From Aradus depressus (taxonomy: Eukaryota > Arthropoda > Insecta > Hemiptera > Aradidae): 64,000 nucleotides of DNA. Location of the stretch: assembly GCA_963662175.1 (NCBI GenBank), contig OY759218.1, positions 3,092,001 to 3,156,000 of the forward strand, given 5' to 3'. The number at the start of each line of letters is the position of its first letter. Within the stretch, counting starts at the first letter, position 1. Positions 1-10,600 of this stretch are shown piece by piece. A model generated the notes under the pieces. That model did no database searches. It saw only the letters and a list, made by a program, of their open reading frames with translations, and was not told where the DNA came from. The position numbers and the translations under genes are program-made.

Positions 1-752
1 AAACAGAATATAGGAGAAGTTATGTAATCGGTATAAAATCCGATGAATGTATAGACAAGAAATTTTATATGTGTCACCTGAACTCCATAAAGACAACACC
101 TATCGATTTTCAGCCAAATCGGCCAAGGGGAAGCGGGATTAGGGGAGAGACTTAAAAACTCTAATATCAATCGTTGTAATGAATGTATCGACACAAAATT
201 TCGTATGTGAATGCAAAACGCCGATAGGACAACACGATTATTTTATATGTGAATTTAGAACCCTCTAACGACGATATTTTTTTTTTTCAGTCAAATCGAC
301 CAAAGGGGAAGGAGGCAATTAAGGGGAAGGCTTAACATAAAAGCTCTAATAACTGCCGATAGAATGAATGTGTCGATACAAACCTTTATATGTGGGGCCA
401 AAACCCCTTAAGGACCACACATGTCGATTTTCAGCCAAATAGGCCAAAAGGGAGGGGGGATTAGGGTTGAGGCTTAAATCAAAAACTCTTTCTCAAAAAC
501 TGCTGTTGTAATGAAAGAATCGACACAAAATTTCATGAAACGCCATAAGGACAATACTTATTAATTTTGAGCGGAATCAGCGGATGGAAGGCGGATCAGA
601 GGGGAATCAACTCAAAAAACCCAACAACTGCTGATATAATTAACGTATCGATATCAAATAGCATATTTGATGTCAAAACCTCATGAGGATATAAACTCTT
701 ATTATTTGTCATCGACCAAGGGAAGAGGGGTTGAGGGGAGGTGCTCTCAATG

Positions 753-787
<35 letters not shown>

Positions 788-880
788 TTTGTGTAGACAC
801 AAAACTTAGTATGAGCATTTAGAAACCCCTACGTAAGTCAACTGTTGAATATTAGCACAAACAGTGAGGGGGAGCAAAAT
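1..880 (+). repeat. Family-A repeat, tandem ~130-bp units
   Basis: Several diverged copies of a unit of about 130 bp run head to tail. Each unit carries the recurring words aatgaatgtatcgacac, ttttcagccaaatcggcc and aaaactctaataactgcc. The same unit occurs at a dozen other places in the window on both strands. A 32-base C run sits at 756-787. No coding potential is apparent. The Gly-rich reading frame opposite the C run is an artefact of the homopolymer. Confidence 0.75.
756..787 (+). repeat. Poly-C homopolymer (32 nt)
   Basis: An uninterrupted run of 32 C lies inside a family-A repeat. Comparable runs occur at 6278-6299 and 13879-13902. Long C/G homopolymers are rare in an AT-rich genome. 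On the G strand the run could form a quadruplex, which is inference only. Confidence 0.9.
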
Positions 881-1554
881 TCCGTTGACAACTCTGCATC
901 GAATTTGTGACCGATGACATAACTTCCCCTATACTTGGGGCATAACTAGGGAAGTAATATAGACTTTATATAATACAGAAGAAAATAATTAATGGAATGA
1001 GCAGCAGTATTTAACCGACAGTAATTAACGAATATATCTTCTCTTTTCCAAAGTTTTCCCAAAAATTATTTCAATGAATCAAATATGAATGGGTATAGTA
1101 ACAAAGCTTGTAATATATTGAATGAATATTACTGAGCTGGACGCTTGCCAAAATTGTAAGCTTCTCTGAACAATACCCATTGTATAATTTGATTGCCTCA
1201 GGAATTTTACAGTTTTGTTTATATTACAGACGATGATTACGATCTTATGTACATGTCATATGGTCATAATAAGGCTTTCTTTTACCAACTACATTTTTAC
1301 AGATTTCTCTCCCGCTTCCCAAAATCATTTCATATTGGCATTACTGGGTATACACACTTAACATTTTATGCACAGATAGGTATTGTGAAACACTTAATAA
1401 AAAGTGACGAACAAAAATAGTGAATTATTGATAAGATAAGACGTATAGTTATAAGCAAGATAGATACACTTGAAAGAAATATCAAAATTAGACACAACGA
1501 ATAATGTAAGGACTAAGAAATGGGTGGGAAATACCATATTTCGAGGAACAACAC
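881..1554. other. Intergenic/intronic, no gene seen
   Basis: AT-rich sequence without a supported gene. It includes the tail wording of a Penelope-type relic (tattgtgaaacacttaata near 1381) and one arm of a short repeat (cattactgggtata near 1340) that recurs inverted near 1985. Confidence 0.5.
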
Positions 1555-1725
1555 ACGGTGGGGGCTGGAGAAGGGACAGTTCGCAATGTAAACTTGTTCA
1601 ACTTCCACTTAGTATTTGTTAAGTTGTGGCTCAAGATGGTAGCAATACCAAAAGTACATCCATATTTTTTGTAAAATTGACAATACTTTTTAAAAAAACA
1701 TATGTTTTTCATTATTTTTCATTAC
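1555..1725 (+). repeat. Decayed hammerhead-bearing Penelope-type relic
   Basis: The segment around 1628-1662 aligns by eye with the intact hammerhead core at 31443-31480, but here the core reads CTCAAGA instead of CTGAAGA and AAAA instead of GAAA. It is followed by the family tail ending in ttttcattatttttcatt. The ribozyme should be inactive because core bases are changed. Confidence 0.55.
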
Positions 1726-1731
1726 TAGATA

Positions 1732-1882
1732 TAGTTAAATATTGTGACTCATGTCCGGGCTTTTAACTTCGAGGTCATATCTCCTAATACATGAGCCCCA
1801 CTCTACTCTGGCAGTCCTAAATTCTGCCTACCCTCAATTTTCATTCATCTAGGGTAGGGGTCTTTAACGAGTACCTGACGTC
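1732..1882 (-). repeat. tRNA-derived SINE, 3' fragment
   Basis: The segment matches the 3' body of the SINE best preserved at 49319-49668, including gtgactcatg and tctttaacgagtacctgac. The tRNA-like head is missing, as expected of a truncated copy. Confidence 0.65.
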
Positions 1883-2210
1883 TGTTATTCATTACTGGGT
1901 ATATGAAAGTAATGAGTTGGCATCAGCGGTTTTCTTTGTTTCATCCTGCTATTGTTAATCCTAAAGTGACTTCCTTACACCTAGTAATGCCAGTATGAAA
2001 TGAATTTGGGAGGAGAGAGGGGGAGGAGAGTTTTTTGTAAAATCGCGATTGTTATAAGAAAGTCCTGTTATTGCCATATCACATATTTATTTCCTATATT
2101 TCTATCCTTTTTATTAAATAAACGACCACAAATAAAGCATATTTTAAAATACGTTGCGCTAGGCTTCACAATTTAAACGTGCTTGTCTACAAAGTATAAA
2201 CAAATCAAAT

Positions 2211-2497
2211 GTGCTTGTCTACTAAGCTCAAGATCGTGGGTTCAAAACCCAGCCGAGGTCCTTATTTAGGAGGTTAAAGAACCTTAAGCTCTCCTTCCTT
2301 CGGATGGGACGTTATGCCCAAACCATTGCGATGTCAAGTACTCGTTAAAGAGCCCTACTCTAGGTGAATAAACCTAGGTAGGCTAAATTTAGGACTCCCA
2401 TAATAGAATGGGGCTCATGTCCACCAGAGCGACGAAAGAACGCTCTCGTAGTAGACGATATGACTTCATAGTTAAGTCACGATACACAATAACTAAC
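2211..2497 (+). repeat. tRNA-derived SINE, plus-strand copy
   Basis: A box-B-like word (gtgggttcaaaaccc, about 2236-2250) is followed by the same body as the other four SINE copies and a tail ending caataactaac. The 5' part of the head with box A is lost. This is the only plus-strand member of five copies. Confidence 0.7.
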
Positions 2498-2870
2498 TGG
2501 AAATGTATTTTTCATTCTTTGGGGCGCTATAACTTTTTTTCGCACATAGATGGTTAGAAATTGAATAGAGCATTGTTGATGAGGACCAATTTTTCGATAG
2601 GATTAAAAGTTTTCGCTTAAATCGAGCTAACATCTAAAAAAAAATTGTTTTCAAAACGACAGTTTAGAACAGTTTTCGGGATTTATCTTGCAAGCTGGGC
2701 GATCATCAAAAAAATTGTATTTCACATAAAATGTGCGTTTCAGTAATATCTTCAATTGCTATTTGAAGATATTTTTGATTAAGTCATAAATAAAATGAAA
2801 TCTTGAAAAACTTCCTTAGGCCCCGAAGTAAAGTGGCCTTCATTTTCATCTTAATCGATATCTTATCGAT
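2498..2870 (+). repeat. Family-C interspersed repeat
   Basis: It begins with ctttggggcgctataact and contains accaatttttcgatagg and taaatcgagc. Diverged copies recur at 42660-42965 on plus, and at 31208-31870 and 46340-46725 on minus. It is non-coding and of unknown class. Confidence 0.6.
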
Positions 2871-2914
2871 GTTAGCACATGTGACATCTTCTTTTCAAAT
2901 GAGGGTGATTCGAA

Positions 2915-3060
2915 GTAAAAAAAATCGTCGATGAATCACCGTCAATGTACTTCCCCAGAACGAAATAATCAATAAACTTTTCGCCCCCCCCCCTTCAAAA
3001 CCAGTCGACCGCTTGCGGTAATGTTTAATAGTCGCCTTACATAGGGGCTCCTAAATTTTC
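2915..3060 (-). repeat. Family-A repeat fragment
   Basis: It shows the family-A end signature gatgaatcaccgtcaatgta followed by cttccccag, in the minus orientation. Confidence 0.6.
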
Positions 3061-3939
3061 CTCATTGGGTTTTGACTTCAAATATGAAATTTCATGTCGT
3101 GTGGTAAAAAGAAAAAGTTAATGTAAAATTAAAATAATTGAATAATAATTATTAAATAAACAATAAATTACCACATTTCCTGTAGAAATTTTATAACTGG
3201 TCTTCTATTTAATTTTGATTTCTACAGTAATTTCCGAAAAGGGCCCTAAAAAATATCAAAAATTCAAGACGTGCAATTTTGAAGAAAGTGCACGTAATTT
3301 TTTTTTTTTTAATTCAATTAACAAACTTTTCATTTGGGTTTCTAAAAAGATGCCATCATTTTTTTAAATTTTGCAAAAATATAAATCTAATCCAAAGGTT
3401 TTCAAATTATCTTACTGGGCCAACAGGGAAAATTAATAGAATATAATTTACGAGAACAAATAGTTTGGGTTTATTTTTTTTAAATCATCTACATTATTAA
3501 ATAAAAAACTAAACATTGAAACAAACTAAAATCAAAAGAAAAACTCTTAAAAACTAAATTTTTAAAACTATTTCAATTTTTTTTCTGTTTTATATTTTTG
3601 GCCTTTCTTTAAATTTAAGTTATATATTTCTGGGCATATATCCTGTACATATAAACAAACAACAGTACCTTCTTTGCGGATCAATTTCACCGTCAATTCA
3701 CTTCTATTTAGTTCATCACATCTTAAGCCTAAACACAACTCTCCATCTTCACTCAGACCGTCTCACCTCAACCCAGGCCTCGACTCGTCTCTACACACAC
3801 TAAAAACAGCTGATGGTCGTGTTTTGTTTTCTACTGGCATTTGTTTTAAAAGAAAATTGCTTTTTATAGAAAAATAAATATAATTAATTTTTTTTTATTA
3901 TTAGTAATTTAAATGTTTTTTTGTTTTTTTTATACATCA
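3061..3939. other. AT-rich, no gene seen
   Basis: Very AT-rich sequence with T and A runs. I found no coding motif, terminal repeat or RNA-gene signature here. Confidence 0.5.
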
Positions 3940-4300
3940 CAGTCGATACATTCATTACATCGTCAGTTTTTTGGGTTGAACTCCCCCTCTGTTTCCTCCT
4001 TTCCCTTCTGCCGATACCACTAAAAATTAATAAATTCCGTCCTTATGAGGGTTGAATTATCATATGAAATTTTGTGTTGATACATTCATTACAACGGCAG
4101 TTAATAGGGTTTTTGAGTTAAGTCCCTTCTCTTTGGCGGATTTGGCTGGAAATTATTAGGTGTTGTCGTTAGGGGGTTCTGGAATCACGTATAAAATTTC
4201 ATGTTGATACATTCATTCTATCGGGAGTTATCGTGTTCATAGACACACACCATATAAATTTTGAAATTCCATTGAAAGCATCGAATTTTAATTATTAGGT
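3940..4300 (-). repeat. Family-A repeat, about three units
   Basis: The word gatacattcattacaac (reverse of the family-A landmark) recurs near 3955, 4078 and 4205, about 125 bp apart. This shows tandem units in minus orientation. Confidence 0.7.
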
Positions 4301-4597
4301 TTTGTGTAATTCGGCTCATTATGAGTCTAATCGAAAAAAGAGGGAGTTAATTTATAAGTTACCTAATGTATACATTTGTATTACGTGTCCTATAATGTAC
4401 ATATAGTAGAAATGGATGGTGGGTGGAGCGAGCCGACTATATCCGAAGGCAGTCGAAGTAAGGGCTTCTTAAAAACCATTTTATATTATAGGGTAGATAA
4501 TGCGTTACGTAACACCTTTATAGGCCTCCCTCTCATTACATAGTTTATAGACGGCCTCTTACTATACCCCGACGATTCGGCGATGGTGTCGTGGCCT

Positions 4598-4639
<42 letters not shown>

Positions 4640-4724
4640 CGGCCTCTTACTCAAACGCTTGGCTTGTGAGCAGGACTGGGACCCGGGTCCAGTGGTCAGT
4701 TATTACACAGAGCCTCTTATTACT
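4301..4724. other. No gene; contains a 39-nt poly-A run
   Basis: A run of 39 A lies at 4599-4637. No target-site duplication or element body could be assigned to it. The short lysine-rich frame through it is spurious. Confidence 0.5.
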
Positions 4725-4840
4725 TGCCCAGCTACACCACGTATACGGGAAGTTATGTAATCGGTCACAAATCGCATATTGAGTTTTCACTGGAATTTCA
4801 TGTTTTCCGACCCCCTGATTCCAAAAATGAGCAATGTGGA
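4725..4840 (+). repeat. Family-A repeat, terminal fragment
   Basis: It contains gcccagctacaccacgtata, gggaagttatgtaatcggtc and tttcatgttttccgacc, the terminal words shared with copies at 6300, 47480 and 50485. Confidence 0.65.
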
Positions 4841-5274
4841 TCTATGAACTAACCCCAATCCGTTTATAATAATTTTTTATTAATGTAATAAGTTGACAGA
4901 AAAGATGTGTTTCTTGTTGGTATAAATATCTAGGACAAACAGGCCGGATAGATTTTATGGAACATCTGCCAGTGTTTAATATGTATAAAATGTATATCAA
5001 ACAGAGGCGCATGGCCCATCACTAATGTATTACGTGCCGCGTTTTCTCAAATCCTGATTTACTTGAAGCCATCTTCTAGCTAACACTGAACCTTATGATC
5101 TTAAGATAAAACCCATCTTAGATCTTCAATAGACTAATTTTCTTCAAATTTGTAACAAAGTTCTAAAGATCCTAATGTTGCAAGAGGACTAAGTTTCCGT
5201 TCTCTCACTAAACCCTTTCAGAAAGACAGCAACTAAAGTTTATAATATTTTTAAGGTTTTGTAACTCAAGGATG
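4841..5274. other. No gene seen
   Basis: AT-rich sequence without a supported coding frame or recognisable repeat. Confidence 0.45.
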
Positions 5275-5745
5275 AAAAAAAAAGTCATCGGTGAATCACT
5301 AGCAATGTACTTCCCCAGAGCGAACTAAACAAATAAGTGTTTGCTCCTCTCCCTTTCTGTGTGTGTTTGTGTCAGTGAACATGATAACTCCGATAGAGTG
5401 GGATATATACACATATATAGGATTAGGGCGGTGGCTTTACACAAAAATCTAATAACTGCCATTGTGATACTTGTGTTGACACGAAATTTCGTATGAAAAT
5501 TCAAATTCCCGTAAGGACAACACCTATTAATCTTCTGGGAAAGCGGGAGTGTCAGAAAAGGGGGGTCGACCTAAAACAGCCTAGTAACCGCCAATGTAAT
5601 GAACGTTTCGTAACAAAATGTAGTATGAGGATTCAGAAGCCCCAAGTCAATTATTGATTTTTAATCCAAACGATCGATTGGTCTTCGAGGGAGAGTGAAA
5701 ACATAATTCATTCTGGGGAAGTACATTTACGGTGATTCACAGATA
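5275..5745 (+). repeat. Family-A repeats, two abutting pieces
   Basis: A minus-oriented end (ggtgaatcactagcaatgta, 5289-5308) is followed by a plus-oriented copy running to the opposite end signature at about 5714-5744. Confidence 0.6.
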
Positions 5746-6277
5746 TCTATTTTTATATGTATATTTTCTTTCCAAAATAGCATCTCTATGAAATATCAGT
5801 ATTCTATTAAACTCACTCACCACACCGTAAAAAAAAACAGAAAAAATTAAAGTCAATCTATTCCTGGCCATTACTGAATCAAAGGGTGAATATTTATGAG
5901 TTTGTAACCAATTAATAACCAATATAAAACCTCAAGTGAGCTTTTCGAATATGCATAGGAAAGACAAAGAACATTCAGAAAGATAAGATTGCGTTATTAT
6001 AACTCCAGGAAATAGAACAAACTTCTTTATTGAATTATTGTTTATTCAAATAAATATTTATACATAAACTACCGGTCTCAGCTGTCATAGTCAGGTTTGG
6101 TAATAAACTAAGGCAAGTTACTGAGTAAGAACTGTTCTTATAGGTAAAATAAGGAAGGCTATTAGGAAATCCCCGTGGCTTTACAGTTAGGAAATATATG
6201 TTCTAAAATATTTACTTCCTTTTCTTTTGTTTTCAATAACAGTGGTAAAACTGAAATTAAAGATTAAATTATTACTT
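5746..6277. other. No gene seen
   Basis: AT-rich. The 61-codon minus-strand frame here shows no recognisable domain. Confidence 0.45.
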
Positions 6278-6690
6278 CCCCCCCCCCCCCCCCCCCCCCA
6301 GCTATACGAAGTATAATGGGGAGTTATGTAATTGGTCAGAAATTCGATGCGGAGTTTTCAATGGAATTTCATGTTTTCCGACCTCCCAATTTCAAAAATG
6401 AAAAAAAAATATCTGTCTGTCTGTTTATGTCCGTGGACACAATAACTCACAATAGAATGAATGCATTGACACGATTATTTTATATGTGAATTTAGAACCC
6501 ATTTTATTTTCAGCCAAATCGACTAAAGGGGAAGGAGGCGATTAAGGGGAAGGCTTAACATAAAAGCTCTAATAACTGCCGATAGCCTGAATGTGTGGCC
6601 AAGACCCCTTAAGGACCACACATATCGATTTTCAGCCAAATAGGCCAAAGGAAGGGTGGATTAGGGGTGAGGCTTAAATCAAAATTTCCA
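6278..6690 (+). repeat. Family-A repeat with expanded poly-C start
   Basis: A 22-base C run (6278-6299) stands where other copies have tacttcccc. It is followed by the family start agctatacgaagtata and two internal units. The copy abuts a mariner fragment at its right end. Confidence 0.7.
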
Positions 6691-6985
6691 AGTTTTTGGA
6701 CCATGCCCGTAGCAGATAAACGTTTACCAATTGTTGATCGATCAACATTCGATGTTTCTGCCATTACTTCAAGTGTCTAACGTGGTTTGTCGTTTAGTAA
6801 TGCTTCCAATTCCGAGTCTTCAAATTGTTTGGGCTGCCCTGGACATTCCTTGTCCGTGGCATCAAATTCATTGTTTTTAATCTCTTTCGCAAGTGTTTTG
6901 AGAAGTAGCATGTTCATTATAGACTTCCAATAGCAAACGGTAGGTTTGTGCTGCAGTTTTTTAAGACTCCCAAGGTATGGCAATT
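6690..6985 (-). pseudogene. Mariner transposase N-terminal fragment
   Basis: Minus-strand translation gives parts of both helix-turn-helix halves of a mariner (Tc1/mariner, IS630 superfamily) transposase. A single copy of the TAAQTYRLLLEVYNEHA segment is followed by GQPKQFEDSELEALL and then TSNVDRSTIGKRLSATG MVQK. An in-frame TAG follows DKPR, and short deletions break the frame. The catalytic DDE region is absent. The piece lies divergently beside the repeat-expanded mariner copy starting at 7141 and is closely similar to it. It therefore shows the unexpanded state of the segment that is repeated 21 times there. It is not functional. Confidence 0.8.
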
Positions 6986-7140
6986 AAAAATGGGGATTTC
7001 CTTCAAGTTGGTATTAGTCATGCTGTTTACTTTTTATTTTATTGCTAAGATGTTTATACCAAGTATTATAATTATCCTTTTACATTCAGTACAAATCATT
7101 TCATTCATGTGTTAACACCTTTTTTTAAAATAATTTTATA

Positions 7141-8574
7141 ATGGAAAGTTTTGTGCCGAATAAAGTGGATTTGCGGGAAGTGATGTTGCATTATTTTCTT
7201 TCCAAAGAAACTGTAGCACAAACCTACCGTTTGCTGCAAGTCTATAATGAACATGCTCTTTCCAAAGAAACTGTAGCACAAACCTACCGTTTGCTGCAAG
7301 TCTATAATGAACATGCTCTTTCCAAAGAAACTGTAGCACAAACCTACCGTTTGCTGCAAGTCTATAATGAACATGCTCTTTCCAAAGAAACTGTAGCACA
7401 AACCTACCGTTTGCTGCAAGTCTATAATGAACATGCTCTTTCCAAAGAAACTGTAGCACAAACCTACCGTTTGCTGCAAGTCTATAATGAACATGCTCTT
7501 TCCAAAGAAACTGTAGCACAAACCTACCGTTTGCTGCAAGTCTATAATGAACATGCTCTTTCCAAAGAAACTGTAGCACAAACCTACCGTTTGCTGCAAG
7601 TCTATAATGAACATGCTCTTTCCAAAGAAACTGTAGCACAAACCTACCGTTTGTTGGAAGTCTATAATGAACATGCTCTTTCCAAAGAAACTGTAGCACA
7701 AACCTACCGTTTGCTGCAAGTCTATAATGAACATGCTCTTTCCAAAGAAACTGCAGCACAAACCTATCGTTTGCTGCAAGTCTATAATGAACATGCTCTT
7801 TCCAAAGAAACTGTAGCACAAACCTACCGTTTGCTGCAAGTCTATAATGAACATGCTCTTTCCAAAGAAACTGTAGCACAAACCTACCGTTTGCTGCAAG
7901 TCTATAATGAACATGCTCTTTCCAAAGAAACTGTAGCACAAACCTACCGTTTGCTGCAAGTCTATAATGAACATGCTCTTTCCAAAGAAACTGTAGCACA
8001 AACCTACCGTTTGCTGCAAGTCTATAATGAACATGCTCTTTCCAAAGAAACTGTAGCACAAACCTACCGTTTGCTGCAAGTCTATAATGAACATGCTCTT
8101 TCCAAAGAAACTGTAGCACAAACCTACCGTTTGCTGCAAGTCTATAATGAACATGCTCTTTCCAAAGAAACTGTAGCACAAACCTACCGTTTGCTGCAAG
8201 TCTATAATGAACATGCTCTTTCCAAAGAAACTGTAGCACAAACCTACCGTTTGCTGCAAGTCTATAATGAACATGCTCTTTCCAAAGAAATTGTAGCACA
8301 AACCTACCGTTTGCTGCAAGTCTATAATGAACATGCTCTTTCCAAAGAAACTGTAGCACAAACCTACCGTTTGCTGCAAGTCTATAATGAACATGCTCTT
8401 TCCAAAGAAACTGTAGCACAAACCTACCGTTTGCTGCAAGTCTATAATGAACATGCTCTTTCTCAAAACACTTGCGAAAAGTGGTTTAAGAAATTCAAAA
8501 ACAATGAATTTGATGATAAGAACAAGGAACGTCCAGGGCAGCCAAAACAATTTGAAGACTCATACATTTGGTGA
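7141..8574 (+). CDS. Mariner transposase N-terminus with 21x 20-residue expansion
   Basis: A 477-codon frame begins MESFVPNKVDLREVMLHYFL, the start of a mariner transposase (mauritiana-like by eye). It passes through 21 in-frame copies of a 20-residue helix-turn-helix segment (SKETVAQTYRLLQVYNEHAL) and resumes with NTCEKWFKKFKNNEFD and the linker GQPKQFEDS before stopping. A normal mariner has this segment once, and its whole first HTH is only about 50 residues. The second HTH and the DDE nuclease domain are missing, so the copy cannot transpose itself. The ATG is the natural mariner start. Whether the frame is expressed is unknown. A three-codon-periodic repeat keeps frames open by arithmetic, so openness alone is weak evidence for a protein. 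Confidence 0.75.
   Translation: MESFVPNKVDLREVMLHYFLSKETVAQTYRLLQVYNEHALSKETVAQTYRLLQVYNEHALSKETVAQTYRLLQVYNEHALSKETVAQTYRLLQVYNEHALSKETVAQTYRLLQVYNEHALSKETVAQTYRLLQVYNEHALSKETVAQTYRLLQVYNEHALSKETVAQTYRLLEVYNEHALSKETVAQTYRLLQVYNEHALSKETAAQTYRLLQVYNEHALSKETVAQTYRLLQVYNEHALSKETVAQTYRLLQVYNEHALSKETVAQTYRLLQVYNEHALSKETVAQTYRLLQVYNEHALSKETVAQTYRLLQVYNEHALSKETVAQTYRLLQVYNEHALSKETVAQTYRLLQVYNEHALSKETVAQTYRLLQVYNEHALSKEIVAQTYRLLQVYNEHALSKETVAQTYRLLQVYNEHALSKETVAQTYRLLQVYNEHALSQNTCEKWFKKFKNNEFDDKNKERPGQPKQFEDSYIW
7201..8460 (+). repeat. Tandem repeat, 21 x 60 bp
   Basis: Twenty-one exact-length 60-bp units start at 7201. Eighteen look identical. Unit 8 (7621-7680) has ttgttggaa in place of ttgctgcaa. 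Unit 10 (7741-7800) has gcagca and tatcgt. Unit 19 (8281-8340) has one C-to-T change giving Ile. The five bases ctttc occur at both outer junctions (about 7197 and 8457), a microhomology compatible with slippage or unequal exchange. Confidence 0.97.
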
Positions 8575-9212
8575 ATAAATAGGTTTATTTAAAAAAATCT
8601 ATGTGTGGGATTTTTTGTCCACCAGATTTAGATTCTACTCATTAAAAAACACTTTCAAATCATGGCTAAAGTTCTTTATTGTTGACCAGTGTTATTGGCA
8701 TAATAAGAAAACTAACTTCACAACGGTTGTCAGATGAAAATCTTGTCATAATCATGATACAACTTGTTATTTTTATTTCTCAGTGTTAAACCCCTGAAAA
8801 ATGAGCATTTGACTCCTGCGTTGGAATTTCACACGAAACAACTTGTTGCTTCTTTGTTGTTAAAGCTGTCAGTTACAATTAATGTCATTGATGTGTCACT
8901 TGTCGTTCATTTTGTAATATTTCTATCTCTGAATTGGCTGCTATACCAAATGTAAATATAAATCTGTTGAATATTTAACTGACCTGGAAACTACTGGTTG
9001 CTTCTCCGTTGTTTACGTGCCACAATGAGTGTCATTCACTTGTCAGTTTTTTTTTTTTTTTTTGTCCACATCCTTTTGTACTCCGAACTCGGGCAGAATG
9101 GCTATATTTTGAACATGAAATTGTAAGCCATTGGACGAAGTCATAAATTTGAGCGACCCCTCATTTTAAAGCATTCATGCCCAAGGTGTGCATAAAAATA
9201 TTCAATTTTCAC
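8575..9212. other. No gene seen
   Basis: AT-rich. A T run of about 16 lies near 9047-9063. I could not place a mariner right terminal repeat. Confidence 0.45.
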
Positions 9213-9730
9213 TTCAGTGAAACCTCTCCATAGCGGACATCGTTGGGTCTACCATTTTTGTCCTTTATGGAGACATTATGTAGTTTTCTACATTTTTCGA
9301 GAAAACCATTTTACGCTTTGATATTTAAAATCCCCCAAAATTTCGGCGACTTCGGATGCCTTTTCCTGTATCATAGAGCCAGAAACAGGGAGATTTTTGG
9401 TTCTCACTCGGCAAACCCATTCGAAACAATGGCGATCAATTTCAAAATCCTACCCGTGTTTTTTTGTGAAAGCCGTTTTCGTTTCTTCATTTCCATGTTC
9501 CTGCCATTTTAGTAAAAGTTCATTCTTTTCTTTTAAAATGGTCGCGTCCTTCCCACCTTAAACTTTGCCGCTAAGTCCCTGACGCTGGGCTTTTCTCGAT
9601 TATAAACTTTAATTACTTCTATTTTATTTTTGAGGGTTAGCCGAGTTCTGTTTTGAGACATGGTTGGAAGCAAACTGAAAAAATCTTGCGAAATTCGAAC
9701 AGAGAAGAAACGAGAAATTTCCATAATTAT
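9210..9730 (-). mobile_element. Pogo/Tigger-type transposon remnant
   Basis: A minus-strand frame (9533-9724) contains MSQNRTRLTLKNKIEVIKVY followed by SVRDLAAKFKVGRT. This is the CENP-B/psq-type DNA-binding N-terminus of pogo/Tigger transposases. At 9213 the plus strand reads cagtgaaacctctccatagc, which resembles the CAGTG-type terminal repeat of pogo/Tigger elements. The DDE domain is absent between the two, so this is an internally deleted copy. The second terminus was not found. Confidence 0.65.
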
Positions 9731-10600
9731 TGGAAAGTTTAGAAAACGTATTTGTTATTTCTTAATCATTTCCCTAGGCCATTGGCCCTTAAGGCTTCGT
9801 TGAGGAAGTGGGGCAGAATGGAGGGCACGGACTAGAGGATTACTATGGGAACTCAGGGAGGAAAATAACTTTCTGTACCAGGATTTAGCTAATTCGGTAG
9901 CGTAAGGAATACTGAGTTCAGTATGGAGGGTCTTGTTGGAAACATGACGGATAAGGAAGACTATATTTGGAAGGGATTGGATGTACTACAGATTGGAAAC
10001 CTTGACAGAACCCCACAGATTTAGTATGAAGATTCAGAGCCTCCGAGTGACTCCCCTATTCACTTCAAACCAAATCCGTTTTAGAGGGAGAGTGAAAAAT
10101 TAGTTCATTAATTGGGGAAGTACATTGCCTGTGATTTTCGACCTGTGTATGCTCATGATAGTAGAGCGAAACTAGATGTGATAAAAGCAATGTGTGCTTG
10201 TTGCTTGTGTGATATAATTGGCGACAAGAGGTTGATAGATGGCAGTCCTCTGAATAGTTCACTAGACACCGACAGCACCCATCCAACATGGCGACCTAGC
10301 ATTGCTAATTATTTGCTTCGTAGTCCTACTTCATCCTACATCAGATCGACATTCCTTCAGGGGTCCTCAAAACTTCAACGGGGGCAAACAATTCTCACTA
10401 AGGAGGAGTTTTGATTCTTAAGTTTAAAAAAATAAGAAATTCGAGCACCAAATCATAGTAGAGCAAGAAACTCTGGTAGGTAGAAAATGAATTTGTTTTA
10501 GTTCTTAAAGCGGAGCCAGAAATGCCGGTCTAGGTCTTAGAAGTGCAAAAAACACTGGTACTAAATCATACTAGAACCAGAAATTCAGGTACTAAATCAT
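9731..10600. other. No gene; family-A fragment at 9995-10145
   Basis: The family-A end signature ggggaagtacattgcctgtg lies at about 10116. The rest shows no supported gene. The 100-codon plus frame at 10112-10414 has no recognisable domain. Confidence 0.45.

Noticed and set aside
596..802. Glycine-rich small protein on minus
   Set aside because: The glycine run is the translation of the poly-C homopolymer.
4591..4782. Lysine-rich small protein
   Set aside because: It is produced by the 39-A run. There is no conservation or gene context.
7201..8460. CRISPR-like array
   Set aside because: Units are perfectly adjacent without spacers, derive from a transposase gene, and the sequence is eukaryotic.
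7105..8550. Minus-strand frames of 481 and 427 codons through the 60-bp array (repeats with MFIIDLQQTVGLCYSFFGK-like or HVHYRLAANGRFVLQFLW-like units)
   Set aside because: They are complements of the mariner coding repeat. They stay open only because the unit length is a multiple of three, and no domain flanks them.
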